A program made the translations under genes and the position numbers. A stretch of 35,520 nt of DNA, taken from assembly GCA_018666555.1 (NCBI GenBank), contig JABIZD010000058.1, positions 1 to 35,520 of the forward strand, read 5' to 3'. This DNA is from Gammaproteobacteria bacterium (GTDB lineage: Bacteria; Pseudomonadota; Gammaproteobacteria; Pseudomonadales; Azotimanducaceae). This document shows positions 8,121 to 16,674 of the stretch, in pieces. Each line of letters opens with the position of its first letter. Position 1 is the first letter of the stretch. The notes below the pieces were generated by a model. That model saw only the letters and a list, made by a program, of their open reading frames with translations. It was not told the DNA's origin and did not search any database.

Positions 8121-8990
8121 TCAGCTTCGACCGCTATTTTTCGTCAACCATTGCAAGGTCATTTCGTTAAATATGCCAGCTTGTTCATACTGCAGCCAAT
8201 GTCCTGCATCAGCAATAATCTCAAACTCGACATTATCGCTCACCGCTTCAAACAAATCTTTTTTAGCCACAATGTCAGGCAGCCCGGGGGCATCGTATTG
8301 GCCATAAACCACCTTCAGGGGAACTCGGGTCCTGGCTACTCCTTCGAGTACAAGTTTCGAGCGGGCAAACTGGGGACTGTTAAATCTGGCTTTCTGGGTG
8401 TTGAGTATCTGGATTAAAACGGCAAGGTCATCAATCCGAGAGCGATCATAGATCATCAATCTTGCAAGATTTTCGCGATGGGCCTCACGAACTTCCAAAG
8501 CAGACATATCCGGTGTACGTCTAATCAGGGGTTTCATGGTTCCACGCCGAGGAATATCTCCGAGTGAAGCCGGCCCCGTCAATAACAAAGAACGCAATTG
8601 ATTTCCCAGGTAAAGGGCTGCCTGAGAAGAAACAGCGCAACCCCAAGAAAAAGCCACAATATGGAATGATTTGCCTTGCATTATATCAAGGGTACCGCTG
8701 GAGAAAACATCTACTGCATCAGTCGCTGTATACCCCTCAGCTAGCGCAGCAGAATCACCCAACCCTGGCAAATCAACTGTGACAACATGGCAGTGCCGCC
8801 GCAGAAAGGAGATATTACGGAACCAATGTAGCCATGAACCGGAACCACCGTGAACCAGCAAAACTGTCTCGGCATCATCCGGACCGTTCCAGCGCCGATA
8901 CAACATCTCTCCCTCGTGGCAGGCCACCAAGAGTTTCTCTGCTGAATTATCCAGTGCCTGTAGTTCACGTTCTAGGACCATCGTTTGCAT
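8121..8990 (-). CDS. Alpha/beta hydrolase
   Basis: This 289-residue alpha/beta-hydrolase-fold enzyme has all the parts of the catalytic machinery: an oxyanion-hole HGGSGSW, the strand VVTVDLPGLGDS, a nucleophile elbow AFSWGC (S-x-G with Ala in place of the first Gly), an acidic residue in VYGQYDAPG and the catalytic His in ADAGHWLQYE. There is no signal peptide, so it is cytoplasmic. The family includes esterases, C-C bond hydrolases and dehalogenases, and the sequence does not say which this is. The start at 8990 lacks a strong ribosome binding site (GGTGTG about eight bases upstream). A second Met at codon 4 is an alternative. It is the last gene of the minus-strand run that starts with the P450, 92 bases downstream of the crotonase. 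Confidence 0.88.
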   Translation of the reverse strand: MQTMVLERELQALDNSAEKLLVACHEGEMLYRRWNGPDDAETVLLVHGGSGSWLHWFRNISFLRRHCHVVTVDLPGLGDSAALAEGYTATDAVDVFSSGTLDIMQGKSFHIVAFSWGCAVSSQAALYLGNQLRSLLLTGPASLGDIPRRGTMKPLIRRTPDMSALEVREAHRENLARLMIYDRSRIDDLAVLIQILNTQKARFNSPQFARSKLVLEGVARTRVPLKVVYGQYDAPGLPDIVAKKDLFEAVSDNVEFEIIADAGHWLQYEQAGIFNEMTLQWLTKNSGRS

Positions 8991-9082
8991 TTAATTGCAC
9001 ACCACTTCTATTTTACCTGGTCCGACCAAAGGCGGTTTGGACCTGTTTTGCGCTGATCACTCGACCATAGGCCCTTTATAGC

Positions 9083-9925
9083 TTAAGCATCATCTGCGGG
9101 AATGGCCTCAGCCAGCTCAGCCATTCGAGACTCACCCTCCCGGGTCTGCAAGCCCAATGCCAGGGCCCTCCTCATGTTCTCCTGAGCGCCCTGAGTTCGA
9201 AGGGTCTGTTGAAACAGGTGGGCCTCCTCTAGTAAACCATCAATAACAGGTAATTCAGCATTATTGATAGATTGTTTACACAGAGCGATGGCCTCTGAGG
9301 GCCACTTGGCGATTCGGTATGCCAATCGGTCCACGAATCGGCTCATGTCTTCAGAGGAATCAAATATCCGATTCAGGTAACCCCATTCCACACAGGTTTG
9401 GGCATCAATATCATCCCCTCCCAGGCAAATTTCGAGTGCCCTGCCCCTGCCGACCAACCGCGGTAATCTCTGCGTTCCAGAGCCACCCGGTAAAATGCCC
9501 AGCGGTACTTCCATTTGATTAATAATCGTTTTGTTTTTAACACCAAAACGCATATCGCAGGAAGCGGCAAATTCATTTCCGCCGCCACCCGCTCTACCTG
9601 CCAATTTCACCAGCGTCGCCTTAGGCATGGTGCGGACCCGCTCACACATTAAATGAAAAGCACTGAGACTTTCACTCTTTACAGGATCTGGGTCCGTAGG
9701 GAAGGTCAAAATCATTTCGACATCAAAATGAGCTATAAAGAATTCAGGATCAGCGCTCTGGAAAACCACCACCTTAATACTTTCATTATGCTCAACCTCT
9801 TCAGTCACCCTAACCAGGTCCTGATATAGTGGCAAAGTCATGACATTAACCGGTGGATTACTGATGGTGATGAAACAGACACCCCCATCTTCCGCAACCT
9901 CTAAGGTCTCATAAGGTGTTGTCAT
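9083..9925 (-). CDS. Enoyl-CoA hydratase/isomerase (crotonase) family protein
   Basis: This 280-residue crotonase-fold enzyme acts on acyl-CoA thioesters. NPPVNVMT and the oxyanion-forming region AGGGGNEFAASCD match the family. The Glu in GGNEFA and the Glu in QMEVPLGILPGGSGTQRL occupy the positions of the two catalytic glutamates of enoyl-CoA hydratase, so hydratase chemistry is plausible. Some members with this pattern act as isomerases or hydrolases. The start is certain: AAAGGAG (plus-strand 9931-9937) lies five bases before the ATG at 9925. It lies between the M20 peptidase and the alpha/beta hydrolase on the same strand. A role in breaking down fatty acids or aliphatic compounds together with the P450 is inference. 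Confidence 0.9.
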   Translation of the reverse strand: MTTPYETLEVAEDGGVCFITISNPPVNVMTLPLYQDLVRVTEEVEHNESIKVVVFQSADPEFFIAHFDVEMILTFPTDPDPVKSESLSAFHLMCERVRTMPKATLVKLAGRAGGGGNEFAASCDMRFGVKNKTIINQMEVPLGILPGGSGTQRLPRLVGRGRALEICLGGDDIDAQTCVEWGYLNRIFDSSEDMSRFVDRLAYRIAKWPSEAIALCKQSINNAELPVIDGLLEEAHLFQQTLRTQGAQENMRRALALGLQTREGESRMAELAEAIPADDA

Positions 9926-9930
9926 ATTAT

Positions 9931-9937
9931 CTCCTTT
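9931..9937 (-). promoter_or_regulatory. Strong Shine-Dalgarno of the crotonase gene
   Basis: Read on the minus strand the bases are AAAGGAG, placed five bases before the start codon at 9925. It is the best ribosome binding site among the minus-strand genes of this run and fixes the crotonase start. Confidence 0.8.
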
Positions 9938-10087
9938 AGTTACGTTGTGGGACGCCCAAGTACAACCAGCATTACCATGTCATACATCCACAGCCAACAG
10001 AGATTGAATTATCGAGCCTTTTTGATTCAGCTACGCTACTGGCCTGCAGTTGACTTTAACAGCACCCGTATCCCCATGGAATCAGGA

Positions 10088-11380
10088 CTAATGTATGCCA
10101 CGCCCCTGGGATAGTCGATACATTAACAATGCAGCACGCTCAATCAACAAAGGCAGGGTTGACAGGTCAATACTCTCATTTAAGGTATGCGCGCCATTTC
10201 CTTCTGCACCTATACCGTCAACTGCATCTACATAATCGGCGACGAACGAAACATCGGCAGCGCCTCTCAGTCCGGGGTTGCCTGGCGTCATGGTGCCATA
10301 TCCAAGATCCTGGCTGACTGAATCAAGCACAGCAAATAACGCCATATTTCCCTGACTGGGAGACATGGCAGGATAACCATCAGAGAAGTTTATTTCAGCT
10401 GCAGTCTCAGGTAATGAACCATTTTCAACGACCTCCTGCATAGCCTTCCTGGCTTCCAGTTCCTGTTTTCTTGAAATCGTTCTCAAACCACCCTGGATGA
10501 TCACGCTCTGGGCCACCACGTTAGTTTTGCCAAACACCTCGGCACTATTGAGGACAGCCGAGTGATTAACTTCGGTTCCGCCCGCTATGATTCCAGGATT
10601 AAAACTAAGATATTCTTCGCCTCGCACCTGTTCATAAAAACCCGTTAAAATCCTGGCGGCTTCAAAGATAGCACCACTGCCAACATCATCACTGAAAATA
10701 CGGGACGAGTGAGCACGTTTCCCAGACACCTCCAGGGTCCAACCACTCGAACCTCTCCGGGCAACTGCCGCCGTATCAAGGCCCTTGGCATATTCAAAGC
10801 CGAGCGCTAAATCACACTGTTCAGCTGCATCAAGTAAATGGGCTCGACTCACTGACTTTGGATTGCCTGATTTTTCCTCATCTCCGGTCATGGCGACGAT
10901 GTATCGACTTTCATCAAGCACGCCTATTTCTGCCAGTGTTTCCAAGGCCATAATAATAACCACATCACCACCTTTCATATCATTCACGCCAGGTCCAAAG
11001 GCCTGGTCTGCATTCCGGATAAAGCGTTGAAAGGGACTGGTCTTTTCAAAAACAGTATCGAGATGCCCAATCAATAACTGGCAGACTCCATTGCCTTGAT
11101 TATCTGCGAACAGATGCCCGCTTCGGTTAACTGAACTCATATCGTGCCAGCTCGTATTGAAGCCCAAGCGGTCCAATTCTCTGCGGAAAATAGTACCGAC
11201 TTCCCTGACGCCCTCGTGATTCATGGTGCCACTATTGATATTAACGACTTCTTCAAGTAGAGCGATGGCGCTGTCCTTCTTCTGCCTGGCTACTTCAGAG
11301 ATACGCGATTCAATCTCAGTGAGCTCTGCAAAGGTTGCCGAGGCAGTCAGCACTAAGCACAAGCCTATTAATCTAATCAT
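10088..11380 (-). CDS. Exported M20 metallopeptidase, glutamate carboxypeptidase-like
   Basis: This 430-residue M20-family zinc peptidase begins with a signal peptide, MIRLIGLCLVLTASATFA, probably cleaved before ELTEIE, so it acts in the periplasm or outside. The dinuclear zinc site is intact: LIGHLDTVF (His and Asp), GPGVNDMKGGDVVI (bridging Asp), TGDEEKSGNPKS (the Glu-Glu pair) and a C-terminal His in GNGAHTLNE. The GPGxxDMKGG and DEEKxG signatures match the carboxypeptidase G2 branch, which removes C-terminal glutamate from peptides or folates. The middle part, about residues 200-320, should be the dimerisation lid. GGAG lies about six bases before the ATG at 11380. No transporter gene is adjacent. 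Confidence 0.9.
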   Translation of the reverse strand: MIRLIGLCLVLTASATFAELTEIESRISEVARQKKDSAIALLEEVVNINSGTMNHEGVREVGTIFRRELDRLGFNTSWHDMSSVNRSGHLFADNQGNGVCQLLIGHLDTVFEKTSPFQRFIRNADQAFGPGVNDMKGGDVVIIMALETLAEIGVLDESRYIVAMTGDEEKSGNPKSVSRAHLLDAAEQCDLALGFEYAKGLDTAAVARRGSSGWTLEVSGKRAHSSRIFSDDVGSGAIFEAARILTGFYEQVRGEEYLSFNPGIIAGGTEVNHSAVLNSAEVFGKTNVVAQSVIIQGGLRTISRKQELEARKAMQEVVENGSLPETAAEINFSDGYPAMSPSQGNMALFAVLDSVSQDLGYGTMTPGNPGLRGAADVSFVADYVDAVDGIGAEGNGAHTLNESIDLSTLPLLIERAALLMYRLSQGRGIH

Positions 11381-11676
11381 TTCCTACTCCTCATTCCGCT
11401 GACTAACGCGCAGCTCTAGCGCTCGAGCTGCGCAACAGGCCCTTGCACCAAGAGAAACTAAACAACCAAGAGCTGAGCCAGTTCAGCCAGGCCAGGCTCT
11501 AGTGGTGATCTATTTTGAACGCAGACACTCTTTTACCCGATTACCACAGGTTCTTCTATCCAGATTAAGCAGCCTGCAGAAAACCGTGACTTTTATCTAT
11601 CTATTCCTTTCTACACGATGAGCCACCTACTCACTCCATGGGATAACAGCCGGCAACATTGCACCTATTTTTCACC
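11381..11676. other. Gap between P450 and M20 peptidase genes
   Basis: These 296 bases separate two minus-strand genes. I find no open frame worth calling. The notable element is the strong inverted repeat at 11408-11433, listed separately. The length of the gap suggests the M20 gene has its own promoter or an attenuator here. Confidence 0.4.
11408..11433 (-). promoter_or_regulatory. GC-rich inverted repeat in the M20 peptidase leader
   Basis: GCGCAGCTC (11408-11416) pairs perfectly with GAGCTGCGC (11425-11433) around an 8-base loop. It ends 28 bases before the start codon of the M20 gene in the direction of transcription. There is no T run after it on the minus strand, so it is more likely an operator, a leader hairpin or an mRNA-stability element than a simple terminator. 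Confidence 0.5.
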
Positions 11677-12972
11677 TCACTCATGAGGGTGAACCTTAAC
11701 AGCCAGATGACTGTAACCTTTCACAAAAGTGGAAAAGGTCCGCATCGGCTCCTCGACTACTTCTATGAAACTGAAGCGCTTTTGGATCTCTTCCCAGAGC
11801 ACTCGCAATTGCATTTCAGCAAGACGATTGCCCATGCAGCGATGAATTCCGTAACCAAACGACAAATGCTGGCGCGCGTTTTTCCTATCAATCAAAAATT
11901 CGTTAGCACGGGGTATCGCAGTTTCATCACGATTACCAGAAACATACCACATGACGACCTTATCACCGGCTTTGATGGTCTGGCCGTGCATTTTTACATC
12001 CTCGGTCGCCGTTCTGCGCATATGCGCCAAGGGTGTCTGCCAGCGAATAATCTCAGACACCATATTCGGGATCAGCGTAACGTCTGCTCGAAGCTTTGCG
12101 TATTCTAGAGGATTCTCATTAAGTGCCAGCACACCACCGGATATAGAATTGCGAGTTGTGTCGTTTCCACCAACGATTAACAATAGTAAATTACCCAGAA
12201 ACTCAAAAGGCGACATATTCTTGGTAGCCTCACCATGCGCCAGCATACTGATAAGGTCATTTTTCGGAGGCATTGAGACCCTTTCATTCCAGAGGTGGGT
12301 AAAATACTCGAGACACTCGAGCAATTCGCCACGTCGTTGTTCCGGACTTTCCACTATGCCCTGGCCTGGTTGGGTCGTTGCCAGGTCAGACCATCGCGTC
12401 AACTTTCGTCGATCCTCAAAAGGAAAATCAAACAGCATCGCCAGCATTTGGGTGGTTAATTCAATGGAAACTCGATCAACCCAATCAAAGGCCTTATGCA
12501 AGGGCAGATTATCCAGAATTTCACCAGCGCGCGCTCTGATAGTGCTTTCCATCAGAGCCAGATTAGGCGGTGCAACCACCCCAGTTACTGTTGCTCTTTG
12601 CAGGTCATGTTTCGGAGGGTCCATGGCGATAAACATGGAAAATCCATTCCACTGTTGCTTTACTTTGCCCTGTTCCGGTTCGGTCGCTGCCTTGCCAGTC
12701 CTTGAAGCCGCGGCTCCACCGACGGTAATTCCCGAAGCAGAAGAAAACCTTCGGGGGTCAGTATCAACCGCAAGAATGTCCTTATAACGACTGACAGACC
12801 AGTAAGGTCCATAATGACTATCCCGACAATAATGTATCGGCGCCTCGTTTCGTAGTCGTTCAAAATAATCCCAGTGGGCATCCGCCTGAAAAAGCTCCGG
12901 CTGGGCTACGTTTAAATCATCAAGCGGTAATTCATAGGGGTCTGCAATCGTACTCCGATCTAACATTGACAT
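11677..12972 (-). CDS. Cytochrome P450, CYP153-like alkane/fatty-acid hydroxylase
   Basis: This soluble bacterial P450 has 431 residues with the start used here. Motifs in order are the I-helix VGGNDTTRNSISGGV with the conserved acid-Thr pair, the K-helix EIIRW (ExxR), and the heme loop HLSFGYGIHRCMGNRL with the iron-ligand Cys at C379. Segments such as FIAMDPPKHD, FDWVDRVSIELTTQMLAMLF and ISMLAHGEATKNM strongly resemble CYP153 enzymes, which hydroxylate the terminal carbon of medium-chain alkanes and fatty acids. This assignment is recall of family sequence, not a search. An in-frame GTG at 13035 would add 21 residues but has no ribosome binding site. The ATG at 12972 has a weak purine-rich stretch before it, and a second ATG follows at 12966. 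No ferredoxin or ferredoxin reductase gene adjoins it. Confidence 0.9.
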   Translation of the reverse strand: MSMLDRSTIADPYELPLDDLNVAQPELFQADAHWDYFERLRNEAPIHYCRDSHYGPYWSVSRYKDILAVDTDPRRFSSASGITVGGAAASRTGKAATEPEQGKVKQQWNGFSMFIAMDPPKHDLQRATVTGVVAPPNLALMESTIRARAGEILDNLPLHKAFDWVDRVSIELTTQMLAMLFDFPFEDRRKLTRWSDLATTQPGQGIVESPEQRRGELLECLEYFTHLWNERVSMPPKNDLISMLAHGEATKNMSPFEFLGNLLLLIVGGNDTTRNSISGGVLALNENPLEYAKLRADVTLIPNMVSEIIRWQTPLAHMRRTATEDVKMHGQTIKAGDKVVMWYVSGNRDETAIPRANEFLIDRKNARQHLSFGYGIHRCMGNRLAEMQLRVLWEEIQKRFSFIEVVEEPMRTFSTFVKGYSHLAVKVHPHE

Positions 12973-13464
12973 CTCTGGCTCACTTCTCGGCAACAACCCC
13001 AACCTTATATCCGGGCAACCTGGTTTTGCAAGCACCGCTGGTCGACGTGAAGATTATGGCAGCTCAACCCATCAGCACATCATCCAGGGTCATCCTTTAC
13101 GATGCTCAGACCAAGCCTTGATTTTCGACCTCGGACACTCGCTGGCAAGAACAATCAGGCAAGATATCGCGCCTTTGAAAACGTCAAGACACTACCGTTC
13201 CGGGCAAGTACTGTATCACTTGACTGTCTGGCTAACTGATCCTTAAACCGACCATTAAAGCGCTTCTCTGCAGGTTCCTGCTTGCTTTCATTTTGACTCG
13301 CGCAGAAACTTTAAGTGACCCGGTTTAAAGACCTGGGTAAGGCACTAGCCAAAATCAAACACCGCTTCTTAACACAATCAACAAAGTTTCTAGTTTTCTA
13401 AGAAGGATACATTCCAACGACTCCAGTGGTCGGTTAGGATAAACAAAACCGAACTTAGACCGTC
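12973..13464. other. Divergent intergenic region between P450 and recC
   Basis: About 490 bases lie between the divergent P450 and recC genes. I see no credible gene, RNA or repeat in it. It should contain promoters for the P450 and for the recCBD operon, but no promoter pair is clear enough to place. No good Shine-Dalgarno sequence precedes the recC ATG at 13465. Confidence 0.4.
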
Positions 13465-16400
13465 ATGCTAACCCTTATCAGCTCAAATGATCTCGCCGAA
13501 CTGACTAGCATCTTCGCCGACCAGGCGATTAAGACCGGGGGTGACCCTTTTGTTCCTGCCACCATACTGGTTCAGAGCTACGGCACCGGCCAATGGCTAA
13601 AATTACAAGTAGCCAAACAACTCGGTATTGCAGCAAATCTGGAATGTCTGCTACCCGCCCACTTCATCTGGAAGCTATACCAGAATTTACTAGCGCTACC
13701 CGATCTTTTACCACTCCAGGACGATTTACTGGCATTTCGTCTCATGGCGAGGCTGCAGGAAACCAACGAACCCGCCCTCAAGCAGTATCTATCCGAGCCG
13801 GGCGATCCAGATCTGCGCTACTATCAGCTAGCCAAACAGCTTTCCCAGGTTTTCGAGCAGTACCTTATGTACCGACCTGACTGGATACTCAACTGGCAAC
13901 AAGGTGATGATCCAGTTAAGAACAACCCACAGTCCTGGCAGGCCAGACTCTGGCAAGCTTTAATCAATCAGGAGCCAGAATTAGCAGAGGTACACAGAGC
14001 TGCTCTGCACCAGCGCTTAATGACCCGGCTCAGCGACGGAATAACATTAAACCAATTGCCGGAAAGACTGAGTATTTTTGGTATAGGCAGTCTGGCGCCG
14101 CTGCAGCTTGAAACCTTCCGCAGGTTAGCTGAGCTGATTGAAGTAGATATTTATTTTATGAACCCCTGCCAGCATTACTGGGGAGATATAGTCTCGAATA
14201 AGATAAAGAGCCGCAGGTCGATTCAACAACTGCTCAATCAATCACCAGCTGATCCGTTAAACGATTACAGCCATGTCGGTAACCCGCTACTGGCCTCCAT
14301 GGGCCAACAGGGCAGGGAATTTCTTGAACTACTGCTGGAACAGCCTGATACCCAGACCATTGAAAGTTTTTCCGATGCTCATCCGACAACAGCACTAGGG
14401 CAATTACAGGCAGATATTCTTGAACTTACCTTTGGTGGAGAATTCGATGTCGACCCAAAACCGAAGATCAAACAGCTCAACAGTGATGATCACAGCATTC
14501 AATTCCATAGCAGCCACTCGAAATCCAGAGAAATCGAAATCCTCCTGGATCAATTATTGGAGATGGTAAGCAGTCACTCCGTCAACCCTTCGGACATCAT
14601 CGTTATGGCCCCCGCTATCGATGAATATGTGCCTCTCATTAAAGCTAATTTCACTGGTAAACTGGCTTTTGGTATTGCAGACCAGAGCAGAAAGAACCAG
14701 TCAACTGTACTCACAAGCATCATCACGATACTGGCGCTTGGCCGCAGTCGCCTCACCAGCACGGAGATCATGGGGCTACTGGAGGTGCCGGCAATTGCAC
14801 GAAAATTCAGCATCAAAGCAACCGATATCGATCGACTGGAAGAATGGATCAGCGACACAGGTATTCGTTGGGAATGGGATGGCGAGACCAAAGCAGCCAA
14901 TTGGAATGTTCCAGCCATTGATCAAAACACCTGGCAATTTGGTATTCAACGGATGCTCCTTGGATTAATGATGGATCAGCAGCAGGGGCTCTATCAACAG
15001 CGCATGCCCTACGATATGTCCTCAGGGGATATTCCCTTGCTGGAAAAACTATTATCGCTGTTGAAACAGCTCAATAGCCTGAGGAAACAACTGCTCAAGG
15101 CAAAAACACCGCAGCAATGGCAGCAATTGCTTAATCAAATGCTCGACGATTTTTATCTCTGCTGGGACACTGAAGTACTGGACTTGGACTACCTGAAAAG
15201 TAACCTCAATAAACTAGTCGAAGACCTGGAAAGTTGCCAGCTCAGCCAACCCATCTCGCTTGACTTTATGAGTTACTGGATTCATAAAAAAATCAACGAA
15301 CCGGCCTCCAGCATGCGTTTTATTTCTGGTGGTGTCACCTTTGCGACTATGGTACCAATGCGCAGTATCCCATTTAAAGTCGTCTGCCTTATTGGCATGA
15401 ATGATGGCGAGTACCCCAGGAAGAAGGCCGTCAGTCCATTTGACCTGATGAGCCGAACCGAATATAGAAAAGGTGACCAGTCCAGGCGACAAGATGACCG
15501 ATACCTGTTTTTAGAAGCGCTCTTATCAGCAAGGAAAATCCTCTATATCAGTTATCAGGGCCGAAATGCTCGTGATAACAAGTCCTGCCCAGCCAGTGTC
15601 CTGGTGGGAGAGCTCAAGGACTATTGCCACAGCGTTTTCTCTCCTATTCAAGTGGTCGATCACCCTCTCCAGCCTTTTTCGAAACGTTATTATCAGAACA
15701 GTGGCCTATCGACCTTTGCCCAGGAATGGCATACCGGCCTGGTTTCTGACAAGGGTACGCGCCCCTTTGTTAGCAGCCAACCACTGCAATTTCCGGACAA
15801 CAGGCTCAATAACCTCCAGGAACTGGTGCAATTTTACCGACACCCCGGACGCTACTTCATGAAACAGCGTCTTAATGTCAGCCTGGACCGGTCTACGACT
15901 TTTCTTAACGAAAGTGAATCATTCAGCCAGGACCCGCTGGAAAAATACCAGCTAACCGCCTCGGCGCTCGCCGCCCTTATGGATGGCTCTAACGAGGCCA
16001 ACTGGACGAGCGAACAGATCGCCAGCGGTCTCATCATGGACAACGCAGCAGGCCGCAGTCTGGCCAGGTCTAACTTGTCCCAGGCTAAGTTACTGCTGGA
16101 GGAAATCAAACCCTATCAAGATGAAGATTTGAATTCCTTGCAGGCAATTATCGAGCTCAGCAACGGTCCTCTAAATGGCGAGATAAGCCTGGTGGGGGAA
16201 AGACATCGTCTCTATTTCCGGGCCGGATTATTAGCCCGGCGTCATCTGCTGGGCCCATGGATCGAACATGTTTTTCTCCAAGCCTCCGGTTATCAGCGAC
16301 CCTCTATAATCATCGGCCGCCACGGCAAAGATGCCAAGCAAGGCCAATTTAGTGCAATAGATCCTCCACTTGCAATGACCATGTTGGAAAAACTTTGTGA

Positions 16401-16674
16401 CTATTACCGGCTCGGAATCTGCTCTCCGTTACTCCTGCCCGCCGAGACCCTGTACACGCTTTATGCCACCTTCCTGAAAACAGATAACCTGGACCAGGCA
16501 GCACAAGCAGCACAGGATAAGTGGCTCAACGAGCGAGGTGGGGACGGTTCAGACCCCTATTGGCAACGACTGATGCGAATACCTGATGATTTGGATCAAC
16601 AGGCCCTGGACCTGGCGCAGGAAATATTTGCACCCATGGATACCTACTGGATAGATTCCGATGTTAATCAATAG
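13465..16674 (+). CDS. recC: Exodeoxyribonuclease V subunit gamma (RecC)
   Basis: This 1069-residue protein is RecC, the RecBCD subunit that splits the DNA duplex and reads Chi. E. coli RecC has 1122 residues. The N-terminal region, with ILVQSYGTGQWLKLQ followed by LGIAANLECLLPAHFIWKLY, is a clear RecC match. Later RecC-type segments include SIFGIGSLAPLQLE, GGVTFATMVPMRSIPFKVV with LIGMNDGEYPRK, and DDRYLFLEALLSARKILYISYQG. As expected for RecC, it has a helicase-like fold without a Walker A site. It is the first gene of the recC-recB-recD operon, and its last 14 bases overlap the start of recB. Translation coupling is therefore likely. Confidence 0.96.
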   Translation: MLTLISSNDLAELTSIFADQAIKTGGDPFVPATILVQSYGTGQWLKLQVAKQLGIAANLECLLPAHFIWKLYQNLLALPDLLPLQDDLLAFRLMARLQETNEPALKQYLSEPGDPDLRYYQLAKQLSQVFEQYLMYRPDWILNWQQGDDPVKNNPQSWQARLWQALINQEPELAEVHRAALHQRLMTRLSDGITLNQLPERLSIFGIGSLAPLQLETFRRLAELIEVDIYFMNPCQHYWGDIVSNKIKSRRSIQQLLNQSPADPLNDYSHVGNPLLASMGQQGREFLELLLEQPDTQTIESFSDAHPTTALGQLQADILELTFGGEFDVDPKPKIKQLNSDDHSIQFHSSHSKSREIEILLDQLLEMVSSHSVNPSDIIVMAPAIDEYVPLIKANFTGKLAFGIADQSRKNQSTVLTSIITILALGRSRLTSTEIMGLLEVPAIARKFSIKATDIDRLEEWISDTGIRWEWDGETKAANWNVPAIDQNTWQFGIQRMLLGLMMDQQQGLYQQRMPYDMSSGDIPLLEKLLSLLKQLNSLRKQLLKAKTPQQWQQLLNQMLDDFYLCWDTEVLDLDYLKSNLNKLVEDLESCQLSQPISLDFMSYWIHKKINEPASSMRFISGGVTFATMVPMRSIPFKVVCLIGMNDGEYPRKKAVSPFDLMSRTEYRKGDQSRRQDDRYLFLEALLSARKILYISYQGRNARDNKSCPASVLVGELKDYCHSVFSPIQVVDHPLQPFSKRYYQNSGLSTFAQEWHTGLVSDKGTRPFVSSQPLQFPDNRLNNLQELVQFYRHPGRYFMKQRLNVSLDRSTTFLNESESFSQDPLEKYQLTASALAALMDGSNEANWTSEQIASGLIMDNAAGRSLARSNLSQAKLLLEEIKPYQDEDLNSLQAIIELSNGPLNGEISLVGERHRLYFRAGLLARRHLLGPWIEHVFLQASGYQRPSIIIGRHGKDAKQGQFSAIDPPLAMTMLEKLCDYYRLGICSPLLLPAETLYTLYATFLKTDNLDQAAQAAQDKWLNERGGDGSDPYWQRLMRIPDDLDQQALDLAQEIFAPMDTYWIDSDVNQ

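Noticed and set aside
9019-9043. Terminator hairpin between the crotonase and the alpha/beta hydrolase (GGTCC/GGACC)
   Set aside because: The 5-bp outer stem competes with an alternative CCAAA/TTTGG stem and no T run follows, so I do not call it.
11951-12787. 278-codon open frame on the plus strand
   Set aside because: It lies wholly antisense to the P450, which has complete heme and I-helix motifs. The antisense translation has no recognisable domain.
13033-13035. GTG start for the P450
   Set aside because: It would add 21 residues, and no ribosome binding site precedes it. The N-terminal motif of the family fits the ATG at 12972 better.
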